From assembly GCA_963575745.1 (NCBI GenBank), contig CAUYUJ010000771.1, forward strand, positions 1 through 64,000: a stretch of DNA of 64,000 bases, in the 5' to 3' direction. Made by a program: the position numbers and the translations under genes. Under the pieces are notes generated by a model, which saw nothing but the letters and a program-made list of their open reading frames with translations, did no database searches and was not told the DNA's origin. Below are positions 38,272 to 50,080 of the stretch, piece after piece. Each line of letters begins with the position of its first letter. The first letter of the stretch is position 1. This DNA is from Prorocentrum cordatum. Taxonomy: Eukaryota; Sar; Dinophyceae; Prorocentrales; Prorocentraceae.

Positions 38272-39685
38272 TAACTCGTAGAGCTTTCCCTAGCATGTTG
38301 TTGCTGGAAGCTCAAGAGTAATTCAGGGGCGTTGGAGAGCTAGTTGGCAAGAAAAATCCCGACGGACCTTTTGCTGATTTTTGGTCGGTTGAACATTTTG
38401 TTCTCGAAATTGAACCATTCCTTAGAGCTGTAGTATTTTTTCCCGTGATATTTGATCTCATTCCCGCTCGCCATCTTGATCTCAGCTCGATCGGGGTACC
38501 TTTTACTCCCGAAAAGCACACGGGCGGGATCGGCCGTTTCGAGTCATGTTGATACGCGCTGTTGGCATATCAGACTTAACTCGAAATATAGAACAGCTAC
38601 AGAGCTGGTAAGCACACCTCATCGATTCAGAATGATCAGGCGCGTTCGTCTGTTGCATCCAAAGGTCTGAACTCGGTCTGCTAGCCGAGCTAGGTCCGGA
38701 AACCTATTCGTATTGTTCGAGTCATCTTGACAGGCGCTCTCGGTTTTCTGTACTTGACTCAAGCTTTAGACAGCTAAAGAACTGATACTTACAGAAATCG
38801 ATTCAGAATCATCCGTCGCGTTTCTCTGTTGCATCGAGATCTCTGAACTCGGTCTGCTGCCCGATCTAGAATCGAGAAACTGTTCGGATTGTTCGAGTCA
38901 TCTTGAGAGTTGCTATCGGTTTTCTGCACTTAATTTGGGCTGTAGGGGGGCTACAGTGGTGGTGACATGAATTGATTTGGAGATATCAGGCGCGTCCGCC
39001 TGTCGAATCCAGAGCTCGGAACTCGGTCAGCTGCCCAAACTCGGCCCGCGAAACAATTCATACTGTTCGAGTAATCTTGAGAGATGCTCTCGGCTTTCTA
39101 CACTCAACTCGGGCTGTAGGGGGCTGCAGGGCTGGTAATCACAGAAATCGATTCGGAGACATCAGACGCGTCCCACTGTTGCATTCAGAGGTCTGAACTC
39201 GGTCTGATACTCGAGCTAGGTTTGCCGAACTATTCAGTTTGTTCAGTCCAGAGCCCTGAACTCGGTCTGCTGCCCGAATTAGGTCCGCAAAACTATTCGT
39301 ATTGTTCGAGTCATCCTGAGATGCTTTCGGTTTTCTGCACTTAACCCGGGCTGTAGGGGGGCTGCAGGGCTGGTAATTACAGGAATCGATTCGGAGACAT
39401 CAGACGCGTCTGCCTGTCGCATTCAGAGGCTACTTGGTCTGATCTTCGAGCTAGGCTTGCCACGCTATTCGTATTGTTCGAGTCATCTGCAGGGTTGCTG
39501 TCGATTTACGCACGTAACTTGTACAGAAGAGAGTGCAGAAGCATCGGAGGGCGTCCGGCTGTTGCATCGAGAGGTCTAAAATCGCTTGGGCTGAAAAACT
39601 ATTCGCTCTCTGCACTTTTTTCGACATTAGCTCTGCGAGTCCCCCGGCAGTAAGAAAGGTTGACGGTTTACCGACGGCGCCGAGT
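38272..39685 (+). mobile_element. B-type element B10, longest
   Basis: 1,414 bp, with TAACTCGTAGAGCTTTCC at the left. It carries more 178-bp-type units than B9. The right side is decayed (TTAGCTCTGCGAGT) but the hairpin CCGGCAGTAA/TTACCGACGG is recognisable, and it ends CGAGT. Confidence 0.7.
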
Positions 39686-40588
39686 GAAAGATATTTGACA
39701 ATTCATTTTTGAGAAATCAGATTTTTCGCACCTGTGAACGACTATGAGGGCCTCTGCGTCTTAATATGGGCTCTGTAGATCAAAACACTTCAACTTCATG
39801 TCGACATGGAAAAAAAACAATGTTGAGTGTTTCGAGAAATGCCTCCAGAAACTCCCTCTTTCGACTCTGAGCACTCTCACGCGTGAAAGGAGCCCTACGA
39901 GTTTCCCGGCGGTGACCAGATTGACGGTTCACCGCCGGCGCCAGTTTGCCCTTTGCTCTCCGGGTTTTGGACGCTACTAAGTGGACGCCACCAAGTACCT
40001 CGTAGAGCTCTTCGGCATCGATGAGCTAGAGGAATTCCGGCGCGGGGGGGAGCTAGTTGGCCGACCCGGCCAGAAAGGACAAAGTGACAACTTTTGGGTG
40101 GTTTGTGCGAATATTTGAAAGATATCTGACAATTCATTCTAAGAAAGCAGATTTTTCGCACCTGTAGTGGGTTATGCCGCGTTCGCCTGTCAAATTCTGA
40201 GGTCCGCAGGTGCAGTATTTCTATCAAAACACTTGGCGGAACCGACGTTGGATAAAAACAGAAAAACGTGATTTCCCGAGTTTTTCGTTTTTGACGGTTT
40301 ACCGCCGTTTCCCATGAACATTCGTTTTTAGATCCAGTATTTTTCGCATTTTTAGTGAGTTATTTTGCTTCGCTAGTCGAATTATCTGGTCTGTAGATGG
40401 AGTATTACTATCAAAACACTTGGCGGAACCGTCTTTGGTGAACACATAAAAACGTTATTTTTTTAAAAAGTTTTTTTGGGTCTCCTTCCAGACTCTACCT
40501 GTATATGTACCGAGCAGCGCCGTGCGAGAAAAGAGCTCTACGAGGGCCCCGGCGGTAATCTGGTTGACGGTTTACCGCCGGTTCCAGT
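39686..40588 (+). mobile_element. Series of A-type fragments with D joints
   Basis: Fragments at 39,686-39,945, 39,996-40,314 (full left end, decayed hairpin) and 40,315-40,588 (hairpin ending TTCCAGT). The first two are separated by a D joint TTGCCCTTTGCTCTCCGGGTTTTGGACGC. Confidence 0.65.
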
Positions 40589-42389
40589 TTTTTCTCACGT
40601 GTAGTGGGTTATGCCGCGGATGCCAGTTAAATTCTGAGGTCTGTATGCAATATTACTATCAAAACACTTGCTGGAACCGACGGCCGTTTCGAGTCATCTT
40701 GACCCGCATCGACGGTTGTCTATAGTTATCTCGAGATTTAGGACAGCTACAGAGCTGATACTTACAGGAACCGATTGGAAAATCATGAGGCGCGTTTGTC
40801 TGTCCATCTAGAGCTCTGAACTCGGTCTGGTGCTCGAGCTAGGTCCGCAAACCTATTCGTGTTCTTCGAGTGATTTTGACGAGTGCTGTCGGTTTTGTTT
40901 ACTAAAACACGATTGAGAATTGCCACAGAGCTGGTACGCACATGAAATGATTGTATGATTTGGCGCGTGCGTTTATCGAGGGGTCTGAACTCGGTCTGCT
41001 ACCCGAGCTAGGTCCGCAAAACTATTGCTATTCTTGAAGTTCTCTTTGCAGACGCTGTTGGTCTGTACTCAACTGAATCTCTTGAGTTGCAGAGGAACTG
41101 ATGGTGATTTTTTTCCACTTAACTAGAGCTGCAGATGAGCTCGAGAGCTCTTTCGCACAGAAATCTTTAAGAAAGCCCTCAATGTGTGCCGGGCAGCCGC
41201 GCACGAGAACAGAGCTCTACGAGGCTCCCGGTGGTGACCTGGTTGACGACCAGAAAGGACAAAGTGATAACTTTTGGGTGGTTTTGCGAATGTTTGAAAG
41301 ATATTTGACAATTCATTTCGAGAAAGCAGATTTTTCGCACCTGTGAACGACTATGAGGGCCTCTGCGTCTTAATATGAGCTCTGTAGGCGCACATTCACT
41401 ATCAAAACACTTTGAGGAACCAACTTCATCTCGACATGAAAAAAATACATGTTCAATTTCTCGAGAAATGCCTCCAGAAGCTCTCTCTTCCGACTCTCAG
41501 CACTCTCACGCGTCGGAGGAGCTCTACGAGGTCCCCGGCGGTGACCAGGTTGACTATCCCACGAGACAATATGGTAACTGTAGGTTGGTTTTGCGATGTT
41601 TGTGTGCGAAATTTTAAAGTTCGTTTGGAAATCGGTATTGCTCTCACCTGTAGTGGTCTGTACCGCGTTTCCTAGTGAAATTCTCAGGTCCGTAGCTGCA
41701 ATATTACTATCAAAAGTCTTGAGGGAACCGTCGGCCGTTTCGAGCATCTTGACACGCGTTTGACGTTTTTCTGTATTTCTCAGGATTTATAGGTACAGAG
41801 CTGCTACTTACAGAAACCGATACAGAATCATCAGGCACGTTTGTCTGTTCGATCGAGAGGTCTTAACTCGGTCTGCTTCTCGAGCTAGATCCGCGAAACT
41901 ATTCGTATCATACGAGTGATCTGAGAGGTGCTGTCGGTTCCCCACTTGAATCAACCGACTTTCGGTGAAAGCTGAAAAACATAATTTTTGAAGCTTTTCA
42001 GCTCACGCGTAAGAAAGCTCCCCCCATGTGTTCCAAGCAGCGTCGTGCAGACAAGAGCTCTACGAGGCTCCCGGCGGTTACGTGGTTGACGGTTTACCGC
42101 CTGCTCCCAGTTTGTTCTCCAAATTCAACAATTCGTTAGAGCTCTAGCGTCCAGGCGGGATCAGTCAGTTCGAGTTATCTCGACAGACGTTGTCGGGTTT
42201 TGTACTTAACTCGATCTATAGGACAGCTAGAGGAATGATACGAACATGAATCGATTTAGAATCATCAGACCGCGTTTGTCTGTCGAATGGAGAGCTCTGA
42301 AATTGGTCTGCTGCCCGAGCTAGGTTGTCAGGAAGCTCTACGAGTCCCCGGCGGTAAGAAAGGTTGACGGTTTACTGCCGGCGCCCAGT
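40589..42389 (+). mobile_element. A/B hybrid elements and fragments
   Basis: At about 40,677 and again at 41,727, A sequence (GGAACCG) switches to B sequence (GGCCGTTTCGAG) at the same place, so a chimeric subfamily exists. Hairpins, intact or half, are at about 41,230, 41,535, 42,070-42,111 and 42,348-42,389. Confidence 0.6.
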
Positions 42390-42978
42390 GTACCTTTCGG
42401 TCGGTTTTTGCATGTTTGAAAGATCTTTGACCATTCATTTGAGAGACCAGATTTTTGGCGGACGACTATGAGGGCCTTTGCATCTGAATTTGAGCTCTGT
42501 AGGCGTTTTTTCACCATCGAAACACTTGAAGGAACCAACTTCTTGTCGATATGAAAAAAATGAATGTTCAATTTTTCGAAGAATGCCTCCAGAAGCTCTC
42601 TCTTTTGATGCGTGGAAGGAGCTCTACGAGGTTCCCGGCAGTGACCAGGTTGACGGTTCACCGCGGTCGCCGTGCTTCGAACCAGGAGGAGGAGACACCG
42701 AATCAGTTTGGTCTATTCAGAGCTCTACGACGGTCCCGGCGGTGACCTGGTTGACGGTTCACCGCCGGCTCCCAGTTCGTTTTGCAAATTTGAATTTTTT
42801 ATTCTATGCAGTGAATCATTGCGTTTTCGATGGTGCAATCCTCAGGGCCCCAGCTGCATTATTTCGATGTAAAGATTCGGGGGGACCAGCATTGTGCACG
42901 ACCATCTCGGAACCGACTTGGTCTATTCAGAGCTGTACGAGGGGTAAGCTGGTTAACGGTTTACCGCCGTCTCCCAGT
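42390..42978 (+). mobile_element. A-type and C-type fragments
   Basis: An A fragment ends in a decayed hairpin near 42,675. A second hairpin ends CCAGT at 42,776, and the second C copy ends CCCAGT at 42,978. The C copy matches 37,680-37,916 in order of segments. Confidence 0.6.
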
Positions 42979-44758
42979 TCCGGGGCGCTGGAGAGCTAGT
43001 TTGCAAGAAAAATCTCGACGGACCTTTTGCTGACTTTGGGTCGGTTGCAAATTTTGTTCTCAAAATTCAACAATTCGTTTGAGCTCTAGTATTTTTTTGA
43101 CCATATAATTTATCTTACTACCGCTTGTCATCTTGATCTCAGCTCGATAAGGTACCGTTTACTGCCAAAAAGCGTTGCGGCGGGATCGGCCGCTTCGAGT
43201 CATCGTTATACGCGTTGACGGTTTTGTTTAGTTAACTCGAGCTTTAGAGCAGTTGCAGAGCTGATGCTTACAGAAACCGATTGAGACTCATCAGGCGCGT
43301 TCGTGAGTTGAATCTAAAGGTCTGAACTCGGTCTGCTACTCGAGCTAGGTCCGCGAAGCTATCCGATTATCCGAGTCATCTTGGCAGGTGCTGTCGGTTT
43401 TCTGTATTTAGCCTCGGGGTGCAGGGAGCTACAGAGCTGGTGTTCACAGAAAACAATCCATAACTGGCACCGGCGGTGAATCGTCAACCTGGTCACCGCC
43501 GGAAACCTCGTAGAGCTCCTTCCACGCGTGAGAGTGCTCAGAGTCGAAGGAGAGAGCTTCTCGAGGCATTTCTGAAAAATTGAACATTGATTTGTTTCAT
43601 GTCGACATAAAGTTGGTTTCGCCAAGTGTTTTGATAGTAAAAGTACGTCTACATAGCTCATATTAAGACGCAGAGGTCTCACAGTCGTCTACAGGTGCGA
43701 AAAATCTGGTTTCTCAAAATGAATTGTCAAATATTTTTCAAATCTTAGCAAAACCGACCGAAAGTTATCACATCTTCTTTTCTGGCGAGATCGACCAACT
43801 AGCTCCACCCCGCGCTGGAATTCCTAGCTCATCGATGACGAAGAGCTCTACGAGGTATATCAGGCGCGTCTTTCTTGAGCATCCAGGGGTCTGAACTCGG
43901 TCTACTACTTGCGCTAGGTCGCGAAACTATTCGTATTCTACGAATTTTGTTGGCGGATACTGTCGATTTCTGGTGTTTGATTCGAGCTGTAGAGGAATTA
44001 CAGAGCTGATACCCATTCATAACGAATTCAGAATGATTAGGCGCGTTTGTCAGTTACATCCAAAGGTCTGAACTCGGTCTGCTACTCGAGCTAGGTCCAC
44101 GAAACTATTCGTATCCTTCGAGTCATCTTGGTAGGTGCCGTCGGTTTTCAGTGCTTAACTCGGGCTGCAGAAACGCTTCAGAGCTGGTAATCACAGAAAC
44201 CGATCCAGAATCATCAGGCGCGCTTGTCTGTTGCACCGAGAGGTCTGAACTAGGTCTGCTACTCGAGCCAGGTCCGAGACACCATTTGTATTCTTCAATT
44301 TCTCTAAACAGGCGCTGTCTGTGTTCTGTACTTAACTCGAGTTTTAGCATAGCGACAGAGCCTGTACGCACACAGAATCGATTCAGAATCACAGGCGCGT
44401 TCGTCTGAAGCATCCAGAGCTCTTAACTCAGTCTGCGACTCGAGCTAGGTCGCAAAACTATTCGTATGGACCGATTTTCCTTCGAAATGACGGTGAATTT
44501 CTTTACCTAACTTGAGAGCTCTTTGGCACATGAATGGGGTGGAAATCATGAGGCGCAGCTTGGCTGGATCTGTTCAGCGCAACAATGGGAAGGAATTTTC
44601 AGTGGCAATAGTATCTACACCTGAGATCAGTCTGCTATCAGCGCTCGGACTGAAAAAATATTCGTCCCCTGCGACTTCTTTTGACATAATATATGGAATG
44701 GAAGCTCTACGAGTCTCCCGGCGGTGAGAAAGGTTGACGGTTTACCGCCGGCGCCTCA
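42979..44758 (+). mobile_element. B-type element B11, host of an inverted A
   Basis: A 5'-truncated B start (TCCGGGGCGCTGGAG), several 178-bp-type units, and GAAGCTCTACGAGT with hairpin at 44,701-44,750. It is interrupted at 43,463-43,857 by an A element in the opposite orientation. Confidence 0.65.
43463..43857 (-). mobile_element. A-type element, inverted, nested in B11
   Basis: The reverse complement of an A element. Its hairpin is at 43,470-43,500 and its terminal CTCTACGAGGTA ends at 43,857. This is the only inverted A seen, and it shows that these units move as discrete elements rather than only by tandem duplication. Confidence 0.75.
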
Positions 44759-45690
44759 GCCACCCTGGCTCGGCATTTCTCATATCTGATGCCTTGGCCA
44801 CCCTGGCTCGGCAGTCTCGTGTGCGGTGTTGCGTTCGAATTATGTTGCTGGGCTGTATGTCGCCCTCTTTCTTTTCGGCTTCGTTTGGAGTGCCACTTGA
44901 AGGTGTCGCTCTGTCTTGCGGTCGCACACCGTGTATTCGGATGCCTCAGCCACCCTGGTTCGGCACGTCTGGCATGGTTTTCTTTTTCGGCCTCGTTTCG
45001 AGTGTCTGACGTCACGTGCTCTGGTGACGGGGTCCCTGTTAGTGGGGCCGTGCAGGCGTGTGCGGGGGATGACTGTGTGGCGGTCTTGCTGCTGCAGTTC
45101 GTCACTCTCTCGAGTGCTTTTCTTGGTGATGCCTATCAAAACAATTGGCGGAAGCAACTTCGCCCCCCAAGCCAAAAACTAATTTTTATGTTGATATTAG
45201 CGGAGTTTATCGTCGTATCCTGAGGTCTTCTCGAGTGTGAAGAGCCATGCGAGGGCTCCGCCCATTCTTCTTTTCGGCCTCGTTTGGAGTGCCAAGTACT
45301 GATGTCGTTCACGGGCTTGTGTTGATTCGACATGCCTAAGCCACCCTGGCTCAGCATTTCTCATCTCAGATGCCTCGGCCACCCTGGCTCGGCAGTCTCG
45401 TTGTGCGGTGTGTTACTTCGATCTTGATATTGCTGGGCTGTGTGTCGCCCTTTCTCTTTTCGGACTCGTTTGGAGTGCCACTTGACGGAGTGTTGCTCAG
45501 ACTTGTTGTCGCACGCTGTGTATTCTGATGCCTCAGCCACCCTGGCTCGGCACGTTTTGCACGGTTCTGCGTTCGGTCTCGTTTGGAGTGTCTGACGTTG
45601 CGTGATCACGTGCCGGGGCCCCTGTTAGTGGGGCCGTGCAGGCGAGTGTCTGAAGATGGAAGCGGGGCGGTCTTGCCGCCGCGATCCGTG
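44755..45690. repeat. Two direct copies of a ~350-bp block
   Basis: 44,755-45,110 and 45,330-45,670 match along their length. Both contain GCCACCCTGGCTCGGC-type segments, a CTCGTTTGGAGTGCCACTTGA segment and CCCTGTTAGTGGGGCCGTGCAGGCG near the end. Six or so copies of the GCCACCCTGG motif occur overall. A possible retroelement end (CCGCAAACAAAACA) follows at 45,848-45,866, just before a hairpin right half. No convincing coding region is seen. Confidence 0.65.
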
Positions 45691-46049
45691 TCTATCTCGA
45701 GTGTTTTCCTCTTTCATTTTCTGTCTCAATGTAGATCCTTGCCCGCGCCTTGTTTCGTACTCTGGTGCAGCTCAACGGGTGTCGCAGTTTTCTTGGCTTA
45801 TTTTCATCCCGCTCGCTGCCCCGTGAGGGCCTGATGAGCGAGACCGCAAACCGCAAACAAAACATGATTGACGGTCTACCGCCGGCTCCCAGTTGGCCCG
45901 CGCGGCCCGGGCGGACAACGTGGCAACCTGGGGTCGGTTTTTTAAGATTCAGAGATTTGCGCATTCGTTTTGGGCGTTGGGTGCAGAGCCACTGCGCACT
46001 CAGGACCACGTTAGGGCCGGGGCTGCAGACGCTCCCAGGGCCATTCTGA

Positions 46050-46300
46050 CGGTTCCAGCCTGCGCGGCTGCGGCTCCGTGGCTGCAGCTGCGGTCGTGCG
46101 GTTGCGCGACTGCGCGGGCTGTGGCTGCGGCCCCGGCTGCGGCGCGGCTGTGACTGTGGCTGCGGCTGCGGCTGCGCGGCTGCGCGGCTGCAGTTGCAGT
46201 CGCTGCGGCCGTGGCTGCGGCGCGGCTGCGCGGCTGCGGCTGCGGTGCGGCTGGCTGCGGCGGCTGCGGCTGCAGCGGCTGCGGCCGCGGCTGTTCCCGG
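46050..46300. repeat. GCGGCT-type hexanucleotide repeat
   Basis: A degenerate GGCTGCGGCTGCG repeat of about 250 bp. The poly-Ala/Gly/Arg frames over it are by-products of the repeat. Confidence 0.85.
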
Positions 46301-46309
46301 GTAGCTCGC

Positions 46310-47700
46310 AGAGAGGTAAGAGGGTTTCAGATTCACAATGCACTCGAGCACCCCGAGGACATTGCCAGAGGACTGAACGCAGGCTGGGTCGAGGGAACAT
46401 GTCGATGTATTCCAATGTGAGTTGCTCGCGTCGCTCTCGTCGTGCGTCGGTGGTATTGTGGTTTTAACCAAAGCTGCGAGCCAGCTAGTGACCTCGAAGT
46501 CTCGTATTAGAGCTGTGGCGTATGATGTTCTGCAGACGACGCGACCGGGGAACCACTGATTTCGACTCAGCGAGCTGTGAATGCTGCTGACCGGTATCTG
46601 CAATCGAGAGCTCTGCTGCCGCTCTGAACTCCAGAACAGGTGCGTTGACCAAGTTCGCGCGGACAAGTGTGTCCACGCGGGTTTTGATAATACTACTGGA
46701 GCTAGAACCCTGAAGCTCAGATATGACAGCGTCTTCATTACAGGGAGAAAACTATAGAAGAGTCTCAGAAACAAATCCGAGCCCAGGTCGTCACTTTGTC
46801 TCCTGGATGGACCGAGCAACTGGATGTTCCCAGCAAGCCGCCAACCAGGCTTGCGCGGGGAATCTCGTAGAGCGCCTAGCGCGCCTAGACATCATCTGAG
46901 CTCATCTGCCAGCTTCCCGTCCCAGTTTGAACCAGAAGACCACCGACGCAAGGCGTCAAGCATCTCAAGTTGGCGTCAGTTTCGGATCTTCTCTCTTTCC
47001 TTCCTGGTTGAGACGAGCTGTTGTGAAACATATGTAACAACTTTTCTCAGTTGAGTAGTTTTTCGTTGCATCCTGGAGATCCAGGTTTCGTTCGCAGCTG
47101 TGGCTTTTCCTGCGCTCGGTTTCGACAAGTAGCTTCGCGCCTGTGCTTCCTGAGATCTGACGTTGGTCTGCTACTCGAGCTATATTCGAAACTTGCCACT
47201 GTTGTCTTTCCAAGCGACCTTACGATTTCTACGATGGCCACGACGAGGGACTGAGGTTTCCGCCCCAGCATTACGATCAAAACATTTGGCGGAGACGACG
47301 TCAGGTGGACACATAGTTCGCGTGGATTTGGTTCACATAGCTGATCTCGATATTCAGCCCAGTTGCAGTTCTTTTAATAGCAGATATCAGTTCAGCAGTA
47401 TGGACAGCTCTTGTTCGAAGGCCTTGAGATATTTACAGTTCATATATCTTTTGATCTGTCCTTGATACCCTAGTATCAGTATGGAACAGTTTTTCCTTCC
47501 TTCAGTAGTTAATTTCGAAATCGAGGGTGCGTTCACAGCTCTGTGTTTTATCCTGCATGCAATTTCGACCATTTGCGTCCCTTTTCTCAATCCTGAAAAC
47601 TGAGTATGGTCTGGTGTTTGATCTATCTTCGGAACATGTCACTCGTGTCTTTCCAAGAGACAGTACCTCTTTCACGACCGGCCATGACGAGTGACTCGGA
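46310..47700. repeat. E-type dispersed repeat and degenerate duplicate
   Basis: The segment at 46,330-46,500 (GACATTGCCAGA... GCGTCGGTGGTATTGTGG... GAGCCAGCTAGTGACCT) reappears at about 50,150-50,280 and, in part, at 50,400-50,480 and 51,355-51,420. Two diverged copies of another block lie at about 47,070-47,250 and 47,510-47,700. No gene is recognised in this stretch. Confidence 0.5.
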
Positions 47701-47760
47701 GCTCTACGAGGGTCCCGCTGGTAGCCAGCTTGACGGCTTATCCCCGGCGCCCAGTCGAGC
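47700..47760 (+). other. Decayed A-type hairpin
   Basis: GAGCTCTACGAGG is followed by CCGCTGGTAGCCAGCTTGACGG and TTATCCCCGGCGCCCAGT. It is a degenerate end of an A-type element and marks the array boundary before the D repeats. Confidence 0.6.
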
Positions 47761-50080
47761 TCGCGAGCTGCCCATGGATCCTTTCCACCTTTCTTCCCGG
47801 ATAGCCCTTGGAGCCGCTAAGGGAATTGCTAGATGAGAAGCCGGCAGGCAAGGTATGCCAGCTCTTCTCCAAGGCTCCCAGTCAGGCATCCCCGCAGCGA
47901 GTTTCTTGAGGTTGCAGCGTGTTTTGGCTAGCACTTCCTTTTTCTTCCCAATGCGCCTGCCGGGGGCGTTTCCGCAGGTCCTTCGAAACTCTTCTTTCGC
48001 TCCTGCGAAGCTGTGCCCTTCTCGAGCTTGCGAGCGTCGCAGGCATGCTTTCACTTTCCCAGCGTCCTCGCAAGCGTCACCCGCAGGCTTCGCGCTGGTG
48101 ACTGCGCCACTATCGGGTTTTTCCCCGGACGGCTCCTTGGAGAGCCGAGAGGGTTGTCAGATAAGAAGCCGGCAGGCAGGACCATGCGGGCTCCTCTCCA
48201 ATTCGGGGGCGGCAGTTGATGATTAGGGGGGGTCGGATATCATGGCGTGGGCCATGATAATTCGTCAGATTTCATCGCGCCTCTTCTTATTTCATTCCGT
48301 CCCTGGCCCCCCCGCTGGGCCGCGCACGTGCCGCCGGTCATGATTTGCACCCCCCCCTCTTGGACGCCCCCCTCTTGGCCGCTCCCGACCATTTCCCCCC
48401 GTGAAGCATCCTCGCAGGTACTCCAGCGATCCAGCGGCGTGTTGCGGCGAGCGTCTTCTTAGTCGCTCCCACTGCGCGCGCTGGAAGCTTTCTGTGCAGC
48501 TCCTTCGAAGCTCTTTCTCGAGCTTGCAAGCCCCCCAGGCGTGCTCTCTAGCGTTCTGCAAGCGGTCCCCACTGGCATGTCACGCGCTGTGGACTGCACG
48601 GCTCGCCGGTTTCTACACGCTAGAAGTAGACGGTACAAGTGTGCAATCATTTCCTACGGGCATTTCCTTCCCGTGTAGCTCCTTGAAAAGATAAGAGGCT
48701 TGTTAGAGAAGGGGCCAGCAGGCAGGGCCACGCCAGCTCTTCTCCAAAGCTTGTGGCAGGCATCCTCGCAGGTCCTCTTGTGAACTTGCAGCGTGCTGGA
48801 AGCCTGTCCGCAGCTTCGAAGCTTCCCGAGAGCTTTTGCGAAGCTCCTCTCTCGAGCTTGCAGGCTCCATGCTTTCCAGCGTCTTTGTGAGAGCCTTCCA
48901 TAGGGATTTCACGCGTTCTTGATTTTACTGGCATCCGGCATTTGGACGCTACCAGTACGTTGTTTCACGCGCTATGGATTGCGCTGCTATCCGGGGTTTG
49001 GACGCCAGAAATAGAATTTGAAGCGGGCGCCGCAGGGTAGCCCTGGAGCTCGTTCAGGCTTCCGTGAACCTGCCGAGGCTTTTCTGAGTCCGCATCGTGT
49101 TCCGGCAGGCCCTTCTGGGAGCTTCTGGAGCTCCTCGGGAGGCCTTCAAACGGCCTTCTGGTGCTCGGCTATCCGGGTTTTCGATTGCACAAGTGCCCAG
49201 GTAGTTTTTTGTGAGAGCTAAACGGTTTGTTAAAGAAGACGCCGGCAGGCATGGCCGCGCTAACCCCTCTCCAAGGCTCCCAGTCAGGCATCCTCGCAGC
49301 AATTTGCTTGGCCCTCCAGCGTGTTCCGGCAGGCGTTCTCCGAGTCGTTCCCAATGCGCGTGCCGGAAGCCTTCTGCGCAGCTCCTTCGGGACTGGTCGG
49401 CGGCTCCTGCGAGCTCCCTTTCGAAATCTTGCCCAGGCATGCTTTGCAGCGCCCCCTTCAGTGTGCCCCACTGGCATTTAATAGTTTTGGATTCCGCTGC
49501 TATCCAGGCTTTGGATGCTACAAGTTCCCGGATAGCTTCTTCTAGAGCTGAGAGGGTTGTACACTTGGAAGCTGGCAGCACAGGCCGACCCGGCAGCTCT
49601 TTCTGGCGCCGCCCAGACCTCGCGGCGAGTTGCTTGAGCCTCCAGCGGGTGCTTGCAAGCGCTTTCCCACTCGTTCCCGAGGCGCGTGCGGGGAGACTTT
49701 CCGCAGCTCCATCGAAGCTCCTTTGGAGCTCCTTCGAAGCTGCTTTTCTTGCAAACTCTCCAGGCATCTTCTCCAGCGTCCTGGCAAGGCTCTTCTGCAG
49801 AGATTTTGCGCGCTCTGCGCTGCGCTGCTATGGGGATTTCTTTTTGATAGCTGTATGAGAGCTAAGAGGGTTGTTAGATAATAATCCGGCAGGCAAGGCT
49901 GCGCCAGCTTCTCCTCGACGGCTCCTGGTCAGGCATCCTCGCAGCGAGTTACTGGAACTTGCAGTGTCCGTACAAGCGTTCCCCACAGGCATTATACTCG
50001 CTTTGGACTGCGCTCCTATGCTGGTTTTAATGTTAAAGTGTGCTCCGCTATCCCGGTTTCGGACAACACAAGCACAATTT
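47760..50080 (+). repeat. Array of D repeats
   Basis: Seven or more GC-rich units of about 250-400 bp. Each starts near CCGGATAGCTCCTTGGAGAG, passes through a TAAGAAGCCGGCAGGCA-type segment and AGGCATCCTCGCAGC, and ends GGACGCTACAAG or similar. Examples start near 47,797, 48,116, 48,672, 49,214, 49,525 and 49,845. Many short frames here share composition but no domain. Confidence 0.65.

Noticed and set aside
17221-44758. CRISPR-like array of hairpins
   Set aside because: Spacing is irregular, spacers are themselves repeats, and no cas genes are present. The hairpins are 3' ends of mobile elements.
48292-49881. Many short frames in the D-repeat array
   Set aside because: They follow the repeat period, occur on both strands and contain no conserved domain.
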